Source: Hydrogenophaga taeniospiralis
Lineage (GTDB): Bacteria; Pseudomonadota; Gammaproteobacteria; Burkholderiales; Burkholderiaceae_C
Assembly (NCBI RefSeq): GCF_020510445.1
Contig: NZ_JAHBAG010000001.1
Span: 62,001 to 126,000 of the forward strand
Direction of reading: 5' to 3'
DNA: 64,000 nt
Shown: piece after piece, positions 55,619 through 63,772 of the stretch
How the letters are laid out: each line of letters starts with the position of its first letter
How positions within the stretch are numbered: position 1 is the first letter of the stretch
Notes under the pieces: generated by a model
The model's database searches: none
Told to the model about the DNA's origin: nothing
The model's input: the letters and a program-made list of their open reading frames with translations, nothing else
Made by a program: the position numbers and the translations under genes

Positions 55619-57034
55619 TCAGATCGATTGGTCTGGCTTAGACCGCATTGGGTGCCACTGGCCCCACTCGTACCACCCCATTCCACCCGTTCGCAACATA
55701 TTCGAGCCTGGAGATATTCCATCTGGCGTGCTCATGCCAAGAAGCACGAAGATCAACCGCTCCAACAAAATCGCCAGGTGCCACTCAGCAACCGCCACGA
55801 CATCGAGCGAGACGAAAGTGCTTCGCCCGTGTGCAAGCGCATGACGGACATCTCTCAATCCCCGCTCTTTTCCTGCACCCAGAATGGGCCAAAGGTCCGC
55901 ACAGCTCATCGCCGGATATACCCGAAAAAATGCACTGACCTTGTCCCGAACACTCGCACCACTGTTCACGGTCTTGATGAATCCTTCCAGGCGAGCTGAA
56001 ATCTCTGAGGCGTATTCGCCGTTTTCAGCGACCACAGTCGCGTTCAACTGCCCGAGAAGTTCCGCGATGGCGTTGTCTGTAACTGCAGGGCTTCGCAGCG
56101 TTTGGTCCCGTTTCCAAGCGGATTCGATCACCCGTTCCAGTGCGGAGAACATGAACAGAAAGCGATCACCGATCCTCGACTTGGTATGGGGATTGACTGC
56201 GACCAACACGTGGCGCACCAGCGAGCGAGTTTCCTCGCTGGTCTTCCCATACGCGTGTGCCAAGCCTGTAGCGCATTCCACGAAGACTTGGGGTTTAACA
56301 ACATATTTGCCGCGGTCCTCGCGCGCAGATGGCGTCACATTCGGATCAAGGGGATTAATCCACGTAGAAACAGTAGCTCCGTCTGTGTACGTCCAGCCGT
56401 GTAGGGTCACGGCTTGACGAAACAGAACCGACAGGACCTCAAGCGATCTCCTGAACTTTGCAACCACCAGGTCGATGTCGCTTGAAGCATCCGGCGGCAA
56501 AGCTGCTACCGCACAAAAACCAGCGACCACCGTCGCTCCTGGAATCTCCGCGTCTCGGTGGTAAACGGTCATCCAGTCCGACACGAATTTCGTCTCACCG
56601 AAATCCGGCAGATCCATCGAAAACAGCTCCGTCGATTGTGATCTGTCGCCAAAGTGAACAAAGTTGGACTCTGACCGCAGGTAGGAAATGGGGGCCAGAT
56701 GGAAGCGAATCTCCCTATTGGCATCCTGAGAGCGGCACTGCAGCGTCAGTCTCGAAACGTGGGATATATCAATAGCAGCCAGACCGATCAGGCCTTTCGG
56801 GGAAACTGGAAATTGGCGCCAGTGCACTCCATTCATGCTGATGGAAAAGGCGCCACTTTTCCCCATCAACGTGCACGGATTGCTTGGGGGTTCTCCAGTA
56901 AGGTGCCGTGAGGGCACCGCCAAGTAGATCGACGCTTTTTGGCCACCTACGTGCGGCAGTTGGACTTCGCAGTAGGCGGGAAGCGTGACCCCGTCGGAAC
57001 CTATCAACTCAGCATCGAAATCGAACTTCATCAT
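55619..57034 (-). CDS. protein of unknown function with a HEPN-like Rx4H motif
   Basis: 471 residues, with clearly lower GC and less biased codon use than its neighbours, suggesting acquisition by transfer. The first 240 or so residues look beta-rich (VTLPAYCEVQLPHVGG, GAFSISMNGVHW). The C-terminal part (about 265-440) is helical. It contains RFLFMFSALERVIESAW and DVRHALAHGRS near the end, where R397 and H402 make the Rx4H motif of HEPN ribonucleases. This layout recalls ApeA/Abi-like HEPN proteins of anti-phage defence, but I cannot confirm homology. The second ATG (57031) is an alternative start. It is a single gene flanked by an AraC relic. Confidence 0.6.
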   Translation of the reverse strand: MMKFDFDAELIGSDGVTLPAYCEVQLPHVGGQKASIYLAVPSRHLTGEPPSNPCTLMGKSGAFSISMNGVHWRQFPVSPKGLIGLAAIDISHVSRLTLQCRSQDANREIRFHLAPISYLRSESNFVHFGDRSQSTELFSMDLPDFGETKFVSDWMTVYHRDAEIPGATVVAGFCAVAALPPDASSDIDLVVAKFRRSLEVLSVLFRQAVTLHGWTYTDGATVSTWINPLDPNVTPSAREDRGKYVVKPQVFVECATGLAHAYGKTSEETRSLVRHVLVAVNPHTKSRIGDRFLFMFSALERVIESAWKRDQTLRSPAVTDNAIAELLGQLNATVVAENGEYASEISARLEGFIKTVNSGASVRDKVSAFFRVYPAMSCADLWPILGAGKERGLRDVRHALAHGRSTFVSLDVVAVAEWHLAILLERLIFVLLGMSTPDGISPGSNMLRTGGMGWYEWGQWHPMRSKPDQSI

Positions 57035-57124
57035 TCCTGGCCTTAGCTTAGAACTGGTACTGCCTCGTATGTCGCGTGCTAGCCAACCGGCGCTCTCAGA
57101 TAGATGACAGCAGAGACAGTCTCC

Positions 57125-58033
57125 TCAACGCCCCGCAGGCAGAACGTCCACCCCGCTGCCCGAAGGCCCCGGAATCCCCCGCCCCTCCACATTCGGTGAC
57201 GTCACCGGCGAGCCATTGACCCACGGTCTCTCTGGCGCCGCTGCGGGCGCAGCCGCTGGCTTCGGTGCGGCGGGCGGTGTCATCGGCGCAGGCGCGGGAG
57301 CGGGCGCCGCTTTCCCAAGCCCCAGCTGGTTCACCAGGCTCTGCACCGCCGCATCCACCTGCACTTTCAGCGACTCGCGCGCAGCAGCGGCGTTGTCGTC
57401 GTTCAGGCGCGGGCCGATCAGCAGCGCGGGCGCGGGCACGCGCTGGGCCGTGGAGACGGTGGCCTCGCCGAGCACGGCGCCGAAGGTGCTGGGCACCAGC
57501 AGGTCGACGCGCAGCGAGGCGTGGGCTACCGACTCGGTGCCCAGGCGCACGATGCTGCGCTGCGCGATGCCCAGACCGAAGAAGCCTTCGCGGGTGGCCC
57601 AGATGCTGTCGGCCGACGGCGCGCCCGAGATGAGCAGCACATGGTCGGTCGGCGTCTTGAGTTCCTTCAGTTCCTTGAGCGCTTCCTCGCGGCGGGTGGC
57701 GGTGATGGTGGCACGCTGCACGCTGGAGAAACGCCCGGAAGCCTTGAGCAGTTCGACGGTGCGGTTTTCGAGCTGCTCCTTGTAGCCCCAGTCGGGCACG
57801 AAGGCTTCGCCCAGCTCGTTGTTGAACAAGGTGGTGCCGCGCCAGGAGAGGCGCAGCGTAGTGCCGATGGTGCTGATGACGGTGATCGACTTGCCCCGCA
57901 GGCGCGCCTGCACGCTGGTGGTTTCGACGGTGGAACAGGCGGTGAGGCCGAGGCCGGCGAGCGGCAGGATGGGCCAGAGTGGCAGGGCGGCGCTGAGGCC
58001 CAGGAGTTGGCGGCGGGTGAAGTGGATAGGCAT
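57125..58033 (-). CDS. hypothetical lipoprotein
   Basis: 302 residues. The N terminus combines a twin-arginine-like FTRRQLLGLSAAL with a lipobox (L-T-A-C, Cys33), so it may be exported by Tat and lipidated. Residues about 45-230 form a mixed alpha/beta domain (GKSITVISTIGTTLRLSW, DHVLLISGAPSADSIW, SLRVDLLVPSTFGAVL). After this comes a Pro/Ala-rich tail. No family is recognised. It is the last gene of a unit with rhodanese, ychJ and HAD genes, 9 bases after the HAD stop. Confidence 0.75.
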   Translation of the reverse strand: MPIHFTRRQLLGLSAALPLWPILPLAGLGLTACSTVETTSVQARLRGKSITVISTIGTTLRLSWRGTTLFNNELGEAFVPDWGYKEQLENRTVELLKASGRFSSVQRATITATRREEALKELKELKTPTDHVLLISGAPSADSIWATREGFFGLGIAQRSIVRLGTESVAHASLRVDLLVPSTFGAVLGEATVSTAQRVPAPALLIGPRLNDDNAAAARESLKVQVDAAVQSLVNQLGLGKAAPAPAPAPMTPPAAPKPAAAPAAAPERPWVNGSPVTSPNVEGRGIPGPSGSGVDVLPAGR

Positions 58034-58042
58034 GGGGCGTTT

Positions 58043-58699
58043 TTACCGCAGTGCGGGCAAGGCCCGCGCCAGCTCGTCCATGTGGCGAAACACCCGCGCC
58101 ACGGGCAGGCCGTCGAACGCGCGGCCGTGGCCGTGCTGGCAGTAGCCCCAGACGGTGGCGCCGGCGGCCAGGCCGGCCTGGGCGCCGGTGGCGGTGTCTT
58201 CGATCACCAGGCATCGCGACGGGTCGGCGCCCAGGTGGGCGGCGGCGGCCAGGTAGACATCGGGCGCGGGCTTGGAGCGTGGCATGTCGTGGCCGCTGAA
58301 GATGCGGTCTTCGAAGTACGGCGCCATGCCGGCCATGCCGATCTGCATCACGACCTTGGGCCGGTCGGCGCCGGAGGCGCAGGCGATGCGGCCTTTGGCG
58401 TGCGCATGCGCGGCGATGACCGCGTCGAGCGCACCGGCCACGGTCTGCAGCTCGGCGCGCAGGCGCTGATCGCGCCGCGCATAGAAGGCGCGCATCCAGT
58501 CGTCGGTGAGCGGTCGGCCGGTCTCAGCCTCGATGCGCTCGCGCTCGTCGCGCACGGCCTTGCCGATGAAGATGCGTTCGCACTCCGGCTGGCTGAGCGC
58601 CCAGCCGGCCTCGTTGAGCATCTGGCGCAACACGCCGTTGGTGATGGGCTCGCTGTCCACCAACACGCCGTCGCAATCGAAAAGAACCGCTTCGAACAT
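58043..58699 (-). CDS. HAD-superfamily hydrolase, beta-phosphoglucomutase/phosphatase type
   Basis: 218 residues. The motifs are DCDGVLVDSE (nucleophile Asp, near residue 9), ACASGADRPKV (motif II), GHDMPRSKPAPDVYLAAA (motif III Lys) and VIEDTATGAQAG (motif IV acids). A helical cap lies between motifs I and II. This is subfamily IA with a YcjU/GS-like signature; the sugar-phosphate substrate is not known. It starts 5 bases after ychJ. Confidence 0.9.
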   Translation of the reverse strand: MFEAVLFDCDGVLVDSEPITNGVLRQMLNEAGWALSQPECERIFIGKAVRDERERIEAETGRPLTDDWMRAFYARRDQRLRAELQTVAGALDAVIAAHAHAKGRIACASGADRPKVVMQIGMAGMAPYFEDRIFSGHDMPRSKPAPDVYLAAAAHLGADPSRCLVIEDTATGAQAGLAAGATVWGYCQHGHGRAFDGLPVARVFRHMDELARALPALR

Positions 58700-58704
58700 C
58701 GCAC

Positions 58705-59109
58705 TCACTTCAGATCTCCATCCACATAAAACCAGCGCCCAGCCTCGCGCACGAAGCGGCTGCGCTCGTGCAGGCGCTGCCCACGGCCTGCCACGCGCGA
58801 GCGGGCGACGAACTCGACCTCGGCGTGGTCGGCGTCGATCACGCGGTGCGATCGCACGTCCAGCCCCAGCCATTTCACGCCCTCTTCCAGCGTCAGGTCG
58901 GCCGGGCGGGTGCTGGCGTGCCAACTGGCGGCGAGGTGGTCCACACGCCCCAGCACGAAGGCGCTGTAGCGCGAGCGCATGAGGCTTTCGGCGTCGGGCG
59001 CCGGGGTGTCGTGGTCGATGTAGCGCCCGCAGCAGGCGTCGAACGCGCAGGCTTTGCCCCGCGCGTCGGTCCGGCCACAGGGGCAGGCGCTCACAGGCAC
59101 TCTGCTCAT
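58705..59109 (-). CDS. YchJ-family SEC-C motif protein
   Basis: 134 residues from the ATG at 59109, which overlaps the rhodanese stop (ATGA). The N-terminal SEC-C-like zinc module is CPCGR...FDACCGRYI. The YchJ domain follows (AESLMRSRYSAFVLGRVDHLAASWH, VKWLGLDV, VEFVARSRVAG, HERSRFVREAGRWFYVDG). Function is unknown. A 24-codon upstream extension lies in the rhodanese gene and is rejected. Confidence 0.92.
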   Translation of the reverse strand: MSRVPVSACPCGRTDARGKACAFDACCGRYIDHDTPAPDAESLMRSRYSAFVLGRVDHLAASWHASTRPADLTLEEGVKWLGLDVRSHRVIDADHAEVEFVARSRVAGRGQRLHERSRFVREAGRWFYVDGDLK

Positions 59110-59540
59110 GCGGGCTTGCGCGCCGCGTGCCGGGCCTTGTGGGCTTCGAGCGTTTCGGTGGGGGCGCCCTGCTTCACCCACTCGGTGAAGCCGCCGTCGA
59201 TGTGGGCCACGTTGTCCATGCCCATGTCTTTCAGCGCCTTGGTGGCCAGCGCGCTGCGCCAGCCCGCGCCGCAGAACAGCACAAATTCTTTGCTTTCATC
59301 GCCGAACACGGGCTTGAAATACGGCGACGCCGGGTCCACCCAGAACTCCAGCATGCCGCGCGGCGCGTGCACCGCGCCCGGTGCCGTGCCTTCGCGCTCG
59401 AGCTCGCGCACGTCGCGGATGTCCACCAGCTGCAGCGTCGGGTCGCGCTCCAGCCGTTCGCGCACCTGGGCCACGCTGTAGGTGGTGATCTGCGCCGTGG
59501 CTTCGTCCACGAGCGCGCGGAATCCTTTGGTGATGGGCAT
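59106..59540 (-). CDS. rhodanese-like sulfurtransferase
   Basis: 144 residues from the ATG at 59540 (GGAG upstream). A single rhodanese domain is visible: LQLVDIRDVRELEREG, PGAVHAPRG, and the active-site Cys in VLFCGAGWRSALATKAL. IDGGFTEWVKQGAP closes the fold. It likely handles persulfide sulfur. It is the first gene of the rhodanese-ychJ-HAD-lipoprotein unit. Confidence 0.93.
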   Translation of the reverse strand: MPITKGFRALVDEATAQITTYSVAQVRERLERDPTLQLVDIRDVRELEREGTAPGAVHAPRGMLEFWVDPASPYFKPVFGDESKEFVLFCGAGWRSALATKALKDMGMDNVAHIDGGFTEWVKQGAPTETLEAHKARHAARKPA

Positions 59541-59711
59541 GGGTGTGGTCTCCTGTGTCTTCCGTCTGGCGGCCATTATCCGTGCGCCACCGGCCCGGCC
59601 CGCCGCCCCATACGCCAGATTCCATGAGCGCGCACGGGCAGGGCTTTTGCGCGGCGGTGTTCAATAGCGGCTCTGTCACCCACCCTGCCCCGCCACCCAC
59701 AAGGACCTGCC

Positions 59712-60416
59712 GTGAACGCTCTGTCTGCCTTCCCCATCACCCAGAAATGGCCCGCGCAATTCCCCGATCGCCTGCAACTGTATTCACTGCCCACGCCCAA
59801 CGGCGTGAAGGTGTCCATCATGCTGGAGGAAACCGGCCTGCCTTATGAGCCACACCTGGTGAGCTTCGACACCAACGACCAGATGTCGCCGGCCTTCCTC
59901 TCGCTCAACCCCAACAACAAGATCCCCGCGATCCTCGACCCCAAGGGACCGGGCGGCCGGCCGCTGGCGCTGTTCGAATCGGGCGCGATCCTGATCTACC
60001 TGGCCGAGAAGACCGACCGGTTCCTGCCGCAGGACCCCGCCGCGCGCTACGAGACCCTGCAGTGGCTGATGTTCCAGATGGGCGGGGTGGGGCCCATGTT
60101 TGGCCAGCTCGGCTTCTTCCACAAGTTTGCCGGCGCCGCCTACGAAGACAAGCGTCCCCGCGACCGCTACGTGGCCGAAAGCCGGCGCCTGCTCGGCGTG
60201 CTGAACCAGCGCATGGCCGGGCGCCACTGGATCATGGGCGATGCCTACACCATCGCCGACATCGCCATCTGGCCCTGGGTGCGCAACCTGGTCGGCTACT
60301 ACGGCGCGGGCGAGCTGGTGGGTTTCAAGGACTTCCCGGAACTCGCGCGCGTGCTCGCGGCCTTCGAAGCCCGCCCGGCGGTGCAACGCGGACTCACCAT
60401 CCCCGCACGGGGCTGA
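59712..60416 (+). CDS. glutathione S-transferase, YfcG/YghU-like
   Basis: 234 residues from a GTG start at 59712 with AAGGA upstream. The N-terminal domain has LQLYSLPTPNGVKVSIMLEE, with the Thr-x-Asn pair typical of Nu-class (YfcG/YghU) disulfide-bond reductases. LNPNNKIPAILDPKGPGG and FESGAILIYLAEK bind glutathione. The C-terminal domain includes FQMGGVGPMFGQLGFF and YTIADIAIWPW. It is convergent with the acyl-CoA dehydrogenase, and the trkH relic lies between them. Confidence 0.92.
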   Translation: MNALSAFPITQKWPAQFPDRLQLYSLPTPNGVKVSIMLEETGLPYEPHLVSFDTNDQMSPAFLSLNPNNKIPAILDPKGPGGRPLALFESGAILIYLAEKTDRFLPQDPAARYETLQWLMFQMGGVGPMFGQLGFFHKFAGAAYEDKRPRDRYVAESRRLLGVLNQRMAGRHWIMGDAYTIADIAIWPWVRNLVGYYGAGELVGFKDFPELARVLAAFEARPAVQRGLTIPARG

Positions 60417-60570
60417 GGCAAGGCCGCGTCTGCTTCCGCCAGAAACCGGGCGTGAACAGGACCAGGAAAGACAACATCTCCAGCCGGCCCAGCAGCATGG
60501 CCAGGGCGCACACCCAGGTCTGGAAATCGCTCAGGCCGATGGTGGTGCCGGCAGGCGGCGCGGGGGGCGC
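60394..60570 (-). pseudogene. C-terminal relic of a trkH potassium-uptake gene
   Basis: On the minus strand, between the ends of the acyl-CoA dehydrogenase and GST genes, a frame reads GLSDFQTWVCALAMLLGRLE then FLVLFTPGFWRK. This is the conserved last membrane segment and end of TrkH. There is an in-frame stop just upstream, at the edge of the acyl-CoA dehydrogenase. No start codon or earlier TrkH sequence exists, so only about 45 codons survive. The frame runs into the GST tail before a stop at 60394. It marks an old deletion or recombination junction. Confidence 0.85.
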
Positions 60571-61698
60571 TCAGAGCGCTCGCTGAATGATGATCTTTTG
60601 AACGTCCGAGGTGCCTTCGTAGATCTGGCACACGCGCACGTCGCGCCAGATGCGCTCCAGCGGAAAGTCGTTCACGTAGCCGTAGCCGCCCAGGGTCTGG
60701 ATGGCGGCGGAGCAGACCTGCTCTGCCGTCTCGCTGGCGAAGAGCTTGGCCATGGCGGCTTCCTTCAGGCAGGGCTGGCCGGCATCGCGCAGGGCGGCGG
60801 CGTGCCAGATCAGTTGGCGCGCGGCTTCGAGCTTCGTGGCGCAGTCGGCCAGGCGGAAACCCACGGCCTGGTGGTTGAAGATGGCGGTGCCAAAGCTCTG
60901 GCGCTCCTTGGCGTAGGCGATCGCCACCTCCAGCGCGCTGCGCGCCATGCCCACGCTCTGCGCCGCGATGCCGATGCGCCCGCCCTCGAGCGCGGAGAGC
61001 GCGATCTTGTAGCCCTCGCCTTCCTGGCCGATCAGGTTCTCGGCCGGGATGCGGCAGTTGTCGAAGTTGATCTGCGCGGTGTCGCTGCTGTGCTGGCCCA
61101 CCTTGTCTTCCAGCCGCGCGACCACGTAGCCCGGGTTGTCGGTGGGCACCATGAAGGCGCTCATGCCCTTCTTGCCCGCGCCCTTGTCGGTCACGGCGAT
61201 CACCACCGCGGCCTGTCCGTTCTTGCCCGAGGTGATGAACTGCTTGACGCCGTTGATGACGTACTCGTCGCCCTCGCGCACCGCCGTGGTCCGCAGGCCG
61301 GAGGCGTCGGAGCCCACGTGCGGCTCGGTCAGACAGAAGGCGCCCAGGATATCGCCGCGCGCCGCCGGCACCAGCCACTGCCGCTGCTGCGCCGGTGTTC
61401 CGTACTTCATGAGGATGGCGTTGTAGGGGCAGTTGGTCACGCTGATGGCGGTGCTGGTGCCGCCGTCGCCGGCCGCGATCTCTTCCAGCACCAGCGCCAG
61501 CGTCAGGTAGTCCAGCCCCGCGCCGCCCAGTTCTTCGGGCACGCAGATGCCATACGCCCCCAGCTCGGCCAGGCCCCGGTGCGCCGCTGCGGGAAACAGG
61601 TGCTCCTTGTCCCACTGCGCGGCGTTGGGCCAGAGCTGTTCCTGGGCAAAGGCGCGCACGGCGTCGCGGATCATCACGTGGTCTTGGGTCAGCAGCAT
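60571..61698 (-). CDS. acyl-CoA dehydrogenase, short/medium-chain type
   Basis: 375 residues. The domain marks are FCLTEPHVGSDASGL and YVINGVKQFITSG (FAD/substrate contacts), then YAKERQSFG, QTLGGYGYVNDFPLERIWRD and IYEGTSDVQKIIIQRAL. The catalytic Glu lies in the YEGT motif, as in short- and medium-chain dehydrogenases; isovaleryl-CoA dehydrogenase lacks it there. It would oxidise an acyl-CoA to the enoyl-CoA and pass electrons to ETF. It is the last of aceK-thiolase-SDR-dehydrogenase on this strand, 35 bases after the SDR gene. Its stop abuts the trkH relic. Confidence 0.93.
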   Translation of the reverse strand: MLLTQDHVMIRDAVRAFAQEQLWPNAAQWDKEHLFPAAAHRGLAELGAYGICVPEELGGAGLDYLTLALVLEEIAAGDGGTSTAISVTNCPYNAILMKYGTPAQQRQWLVPAARGDILGAFCLTEPHVGSDASGLRTTAVREGDEYVINGVKQFITSGKNGQAAVVIAVTDKGAGKKGMSAFMVPTDNPGYVVARLEDKVGQHSSDTAQINFDNCRIPAENLIGQEGEGYKIALSALEGGRIGIAAQSVGMARSALEVAIAYAKERQSFGTAIFNHQAVGFRLADCATKLEAARQLIWHAAALRDAGQPCLKEAAMAKLFASETAEQVCSAAIQTLGGYGYVNDFPLERIWRDVRVCQIYEGTSDVQKIIIQRAL

Positions 61699-61733
61699 CG
61701 GGTTTCTTTCGTTGTGAATCGGGTCCGGCCGGC

Positions 61734-62402
61734 TCACCAGTGGTCGGCGCGCCGGCCATCGTGGTGGATCAGGCGGCCGTTGTCTTCGGGGCCCACGCTG
61801 GCCAGCACCGCGCGCAGGCCGCGCACGCTGGCCTCCACGCTCAGCGGCGCACCGCCGCCGCCCATGTCGGTCTGCACCCAGCCCGGGTCCAGCGCCACCA
61901 GGCGGGCCTGCGGGTAATCGAATCGCGCGCTGCTCACGGCCATGTTCAGCGCCGCCTTGCTCACGCGGTACAGCCACGAGCCGCTGCCCGGTACGCTGCC
62001 GATCTGGCTCATGGCACTCGACAGGGCGCCGAACACCCCCCGAGCGTCTTCCACCATGGGCAGCACCTGCGGGATCACCTGCATGGCGCCCAGCACGTTG
62101 GTGTGCATCACCTCGTCGAAAGCCTGCTGCGTGGGCGGCGAGGTGGCGCCGGCGCGGTGGATGATGCCGGCCACATACAGCGCCACATCCAGCTTCTCGC
62201 CATCGAGTTGCCAGGACAACGCGCTCACGCTCGCGGGCTGCGCCACGTCCAGCCGCAGCGCCTCGGCATCGAGTGCCCGCAGTTGCTCCAGCCCAGCGTC
62301 GTCGCGCGCGGTGGCGATGACGCGGTCGCCCGCCTCGATGTACTGCCGCACGAACTCAAGGCCGATGCCACGCGAGGCGCCGATGACGAGAACTGTGCTC
62401 AT
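61734..62402 (-). CDS. short-chain dehydrogenase/reductase
   Basis: 222 residues. The Rossmann motif is VLVIGASRGIGLEFVRQY, YVAGI replaces the usual NNAG, and the catalytic Ser-Tyr-Lys region is ALSSAMSQIGS...YRVSKAALNM. A short C-type or csgA-like SDR; the substrate is unknown. It stands between the thiolase and acyl-CoA dehydrogenase, where a 3-hydroxyacyl-CoA dehydrogenase would fit, but the sequence does not prove that. Confidence 0.88.
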   Translation of the reverse strand: MSTVLVIGASRGIGLEFVRQYIEAGDRVIATARDDAGLEQLRALDAEALRLDVAQPASVSALSWQLDGEKLDVALYVAGIIHRAGATSPPTQQAFDEVMHTNVLGAMQVIPQVLPMVEDARGVFGALSSAMSQIGSVPGSGSWLYRVSKAALNMAVSSARFDYPQARLVALDPGWVQTDMGGGGAPLSVEASVRGLRAVLASVGPEDNGRLIHHDGRRADHW

Positions 62403-62458
62403 GACGTTCAGGCGTTCCTACAAAAAATCGACGAAGCGCGCGGTGCCGACCCAGGCCA

Positions 62459-62536
62459 CCGCGGAACCGGCTCTGCCGGGCCGCCAGCGGCGCTCCCTTG
62501 AGGGGGACGCGCGCAGCGCGACGGGGTGATCACGGA
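62459..62536. repeat. GC-rich comamonad repeat between SDR and thiolase genes
   Basis: Starts CCGCGGAACCGGCTCTGCCG, then CCAGCGGCGCTCCCTTGAGG and GACGCGCGCAGCGCGACGGG. It aligns with 18418-18490, including the GGAACCGGCT...GCCGGGCCGCCAGCG core. It begins about 23 bases before the thiolase stop region; nothing else is seen in this 157-base gap. Confidence 0.7.
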
Positions 62537-62559
62537 CTGCGGCGCGGGGGTGTTTCATG

Positions 62560-63753
62560 TCACACAAGCTCTATCGCCATCGCCGTCGCCTCACCGCCGC
62601 CGATGCACAAGGTGGCCACGCCCTTCTTGCCGCCGTGCGCCTTCAGCGCGTGCAGCAGCGTAACCACGATGCGGGCGCCGGAGGCGCCGATGGGGTGGCC
62701 CAGGGCGCAGGCGCCGCCGTTGACGTTGACCTTCTCGTGCGGGATGGACAGCTCGGTCATCAGCGCCATGGGCACGACGGCAAAGGCTTCGTTGATCTCC
62801 CACAGGTCCACCTCGCCCACGGCCCAGCCGGTCTTGGCCAGCAGTTTCTGCGTGGCGCCCACAGGGGCGGTGGCGAACCAGTTGGGTTCTTGCGCGTGGG
62901 TGGCGTGCGCCACGATGCGCGCCAGCGGCTTGCAGCCCAGCCGGGTGGCGGTGGACTGGCGCATCAGCACCAGCGCGGCCGCGCCGTCGTTGATGGACGA
63001 GCTGCTGGCGGCGGTGATGGTGCCGTCTTTCTTGAACGCGGGTTTGAGGCTGGTGAGCTTGTCGAGCTTGACCCGGCCCGGGCCTTCGTCGATGCCGACC
63101 ACGCGCTCGCCGCTGCGGTCTTTCACCGTGACGGCCGCGATCTCGGTGGCGAAGGCGCCGTTCTCGATCGCGGCCTTGGCGCGCGTGACCGAGGCAATGG
63201 CGAACGCATCCTGCTGCTCGCGCGTGAAGCTGTATTTGGCGGCGCAGTCTTCGCCGAAGGTGCCCATGGAACGGCCGGGTTCGTAGGCGTCTTCCAGGCC
63301 GTCGAGCATCATGTGGTCGTAGATCTTGTCGTGGCCCATGCGGTAGCCGCCGCGGCCCTTGAGCATGAGGTAGGGCGCGTTGGTCATGCTCTCCATGCCG
63401 CCCGAGACCATCACGGTGGCGCTGCCGGCCAGCAGCATGTCGTGCGCGAGCATGGTGGCCTTCATGCCCGAGCCGCACATCTTGGACAGCGTCACCGCGC
63501 CGGCCGAGAGTGGCAGCCCGCCCTTGAGCGCGGCCTGGCGCGCGGGCGCCTGGCCCTGGCCGGCCATCAGGCAGTTGCCGAACAGCACCTCGTCGACCAG
63601 CGCGGCGTCCACCCCGGCGCGCGCCACGGCGGCCTTGATGGCCACGCCGCCGAGGTCGTGCGCGGCGAGGCTGGCGAAATCGCTCTGGAAGCTGCCCATG
63701 GGGGTGCGGGCGGCGCCGACGATGACGACGGGATCGGGGTTGGTAGTGGTCAT
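62560..63753 (-). CDS. acetyl-CoA C-acetyltransferase (thiolase)
   Basis: 397 residues, the standard biosynthetic/degradative thiolase length. The first active-site Cys is in SKMCGSGMKA (about residue 92). The others are NEAFAVVPMAL, the His of ALGHPIGASG and the second Cys of ATLCIGGGEATA. It condenses two acetyl-CoA or cleaves acetoacetyl-CoA, linking to ketone-body and leucine breakdown (acetoacetate from HMG-CoA lyase). It lies 19 bases after aceK on the same strand. Confidence 0.95.
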   Translation of the reverse strand: MTTTNPDPVVIVGAARTPMGSFQSDFASLAAHDLGGVAIKAAVARAGVDAALVDEVLFGNCLMAGQGQAPARQAALKGGLPLSAGAVTLSKMCGSGMKATMLAHDMLLAGSATVMVSGGMESMTNAPYLMLKGRGGYRMGHDKIYDHMMLDGLEDAYEPGRSMGTFGEDCAAKYSFTREQQDAFAIASVTRAKAAIENGAFATEIAAVTVKDRSGERVVGIDEGPGRVKLDKLTSLKPAFKKDGTITAASSSSINDGAAALVLMRQSTATRLGCKPLARIVAHATHAQEPNWFATAPVGATQKLLAKTGWAVGEVDLWEINEAFAVVPMALMTELSIPHEKVNVNGGACALGHPIGASGARIVVTLLHALKAHGGKKGVATLCIGGGEATAMAIELV

Positions 63754-63772
63754 GAGAATCTCCTTTGAAAAG

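Noticed and set aside
60571..61698. Isovaleryl-CoA dehydrogenase as the call for the acyl-CoA dehydrogenase
   Set aside because: The C-terminal motif is YEGTS with the catalytic Glu of short/medium-chain enzymes. Isovaleryl-CoA dehydrogenase has a non-Glu residue there and its base elsewhere.
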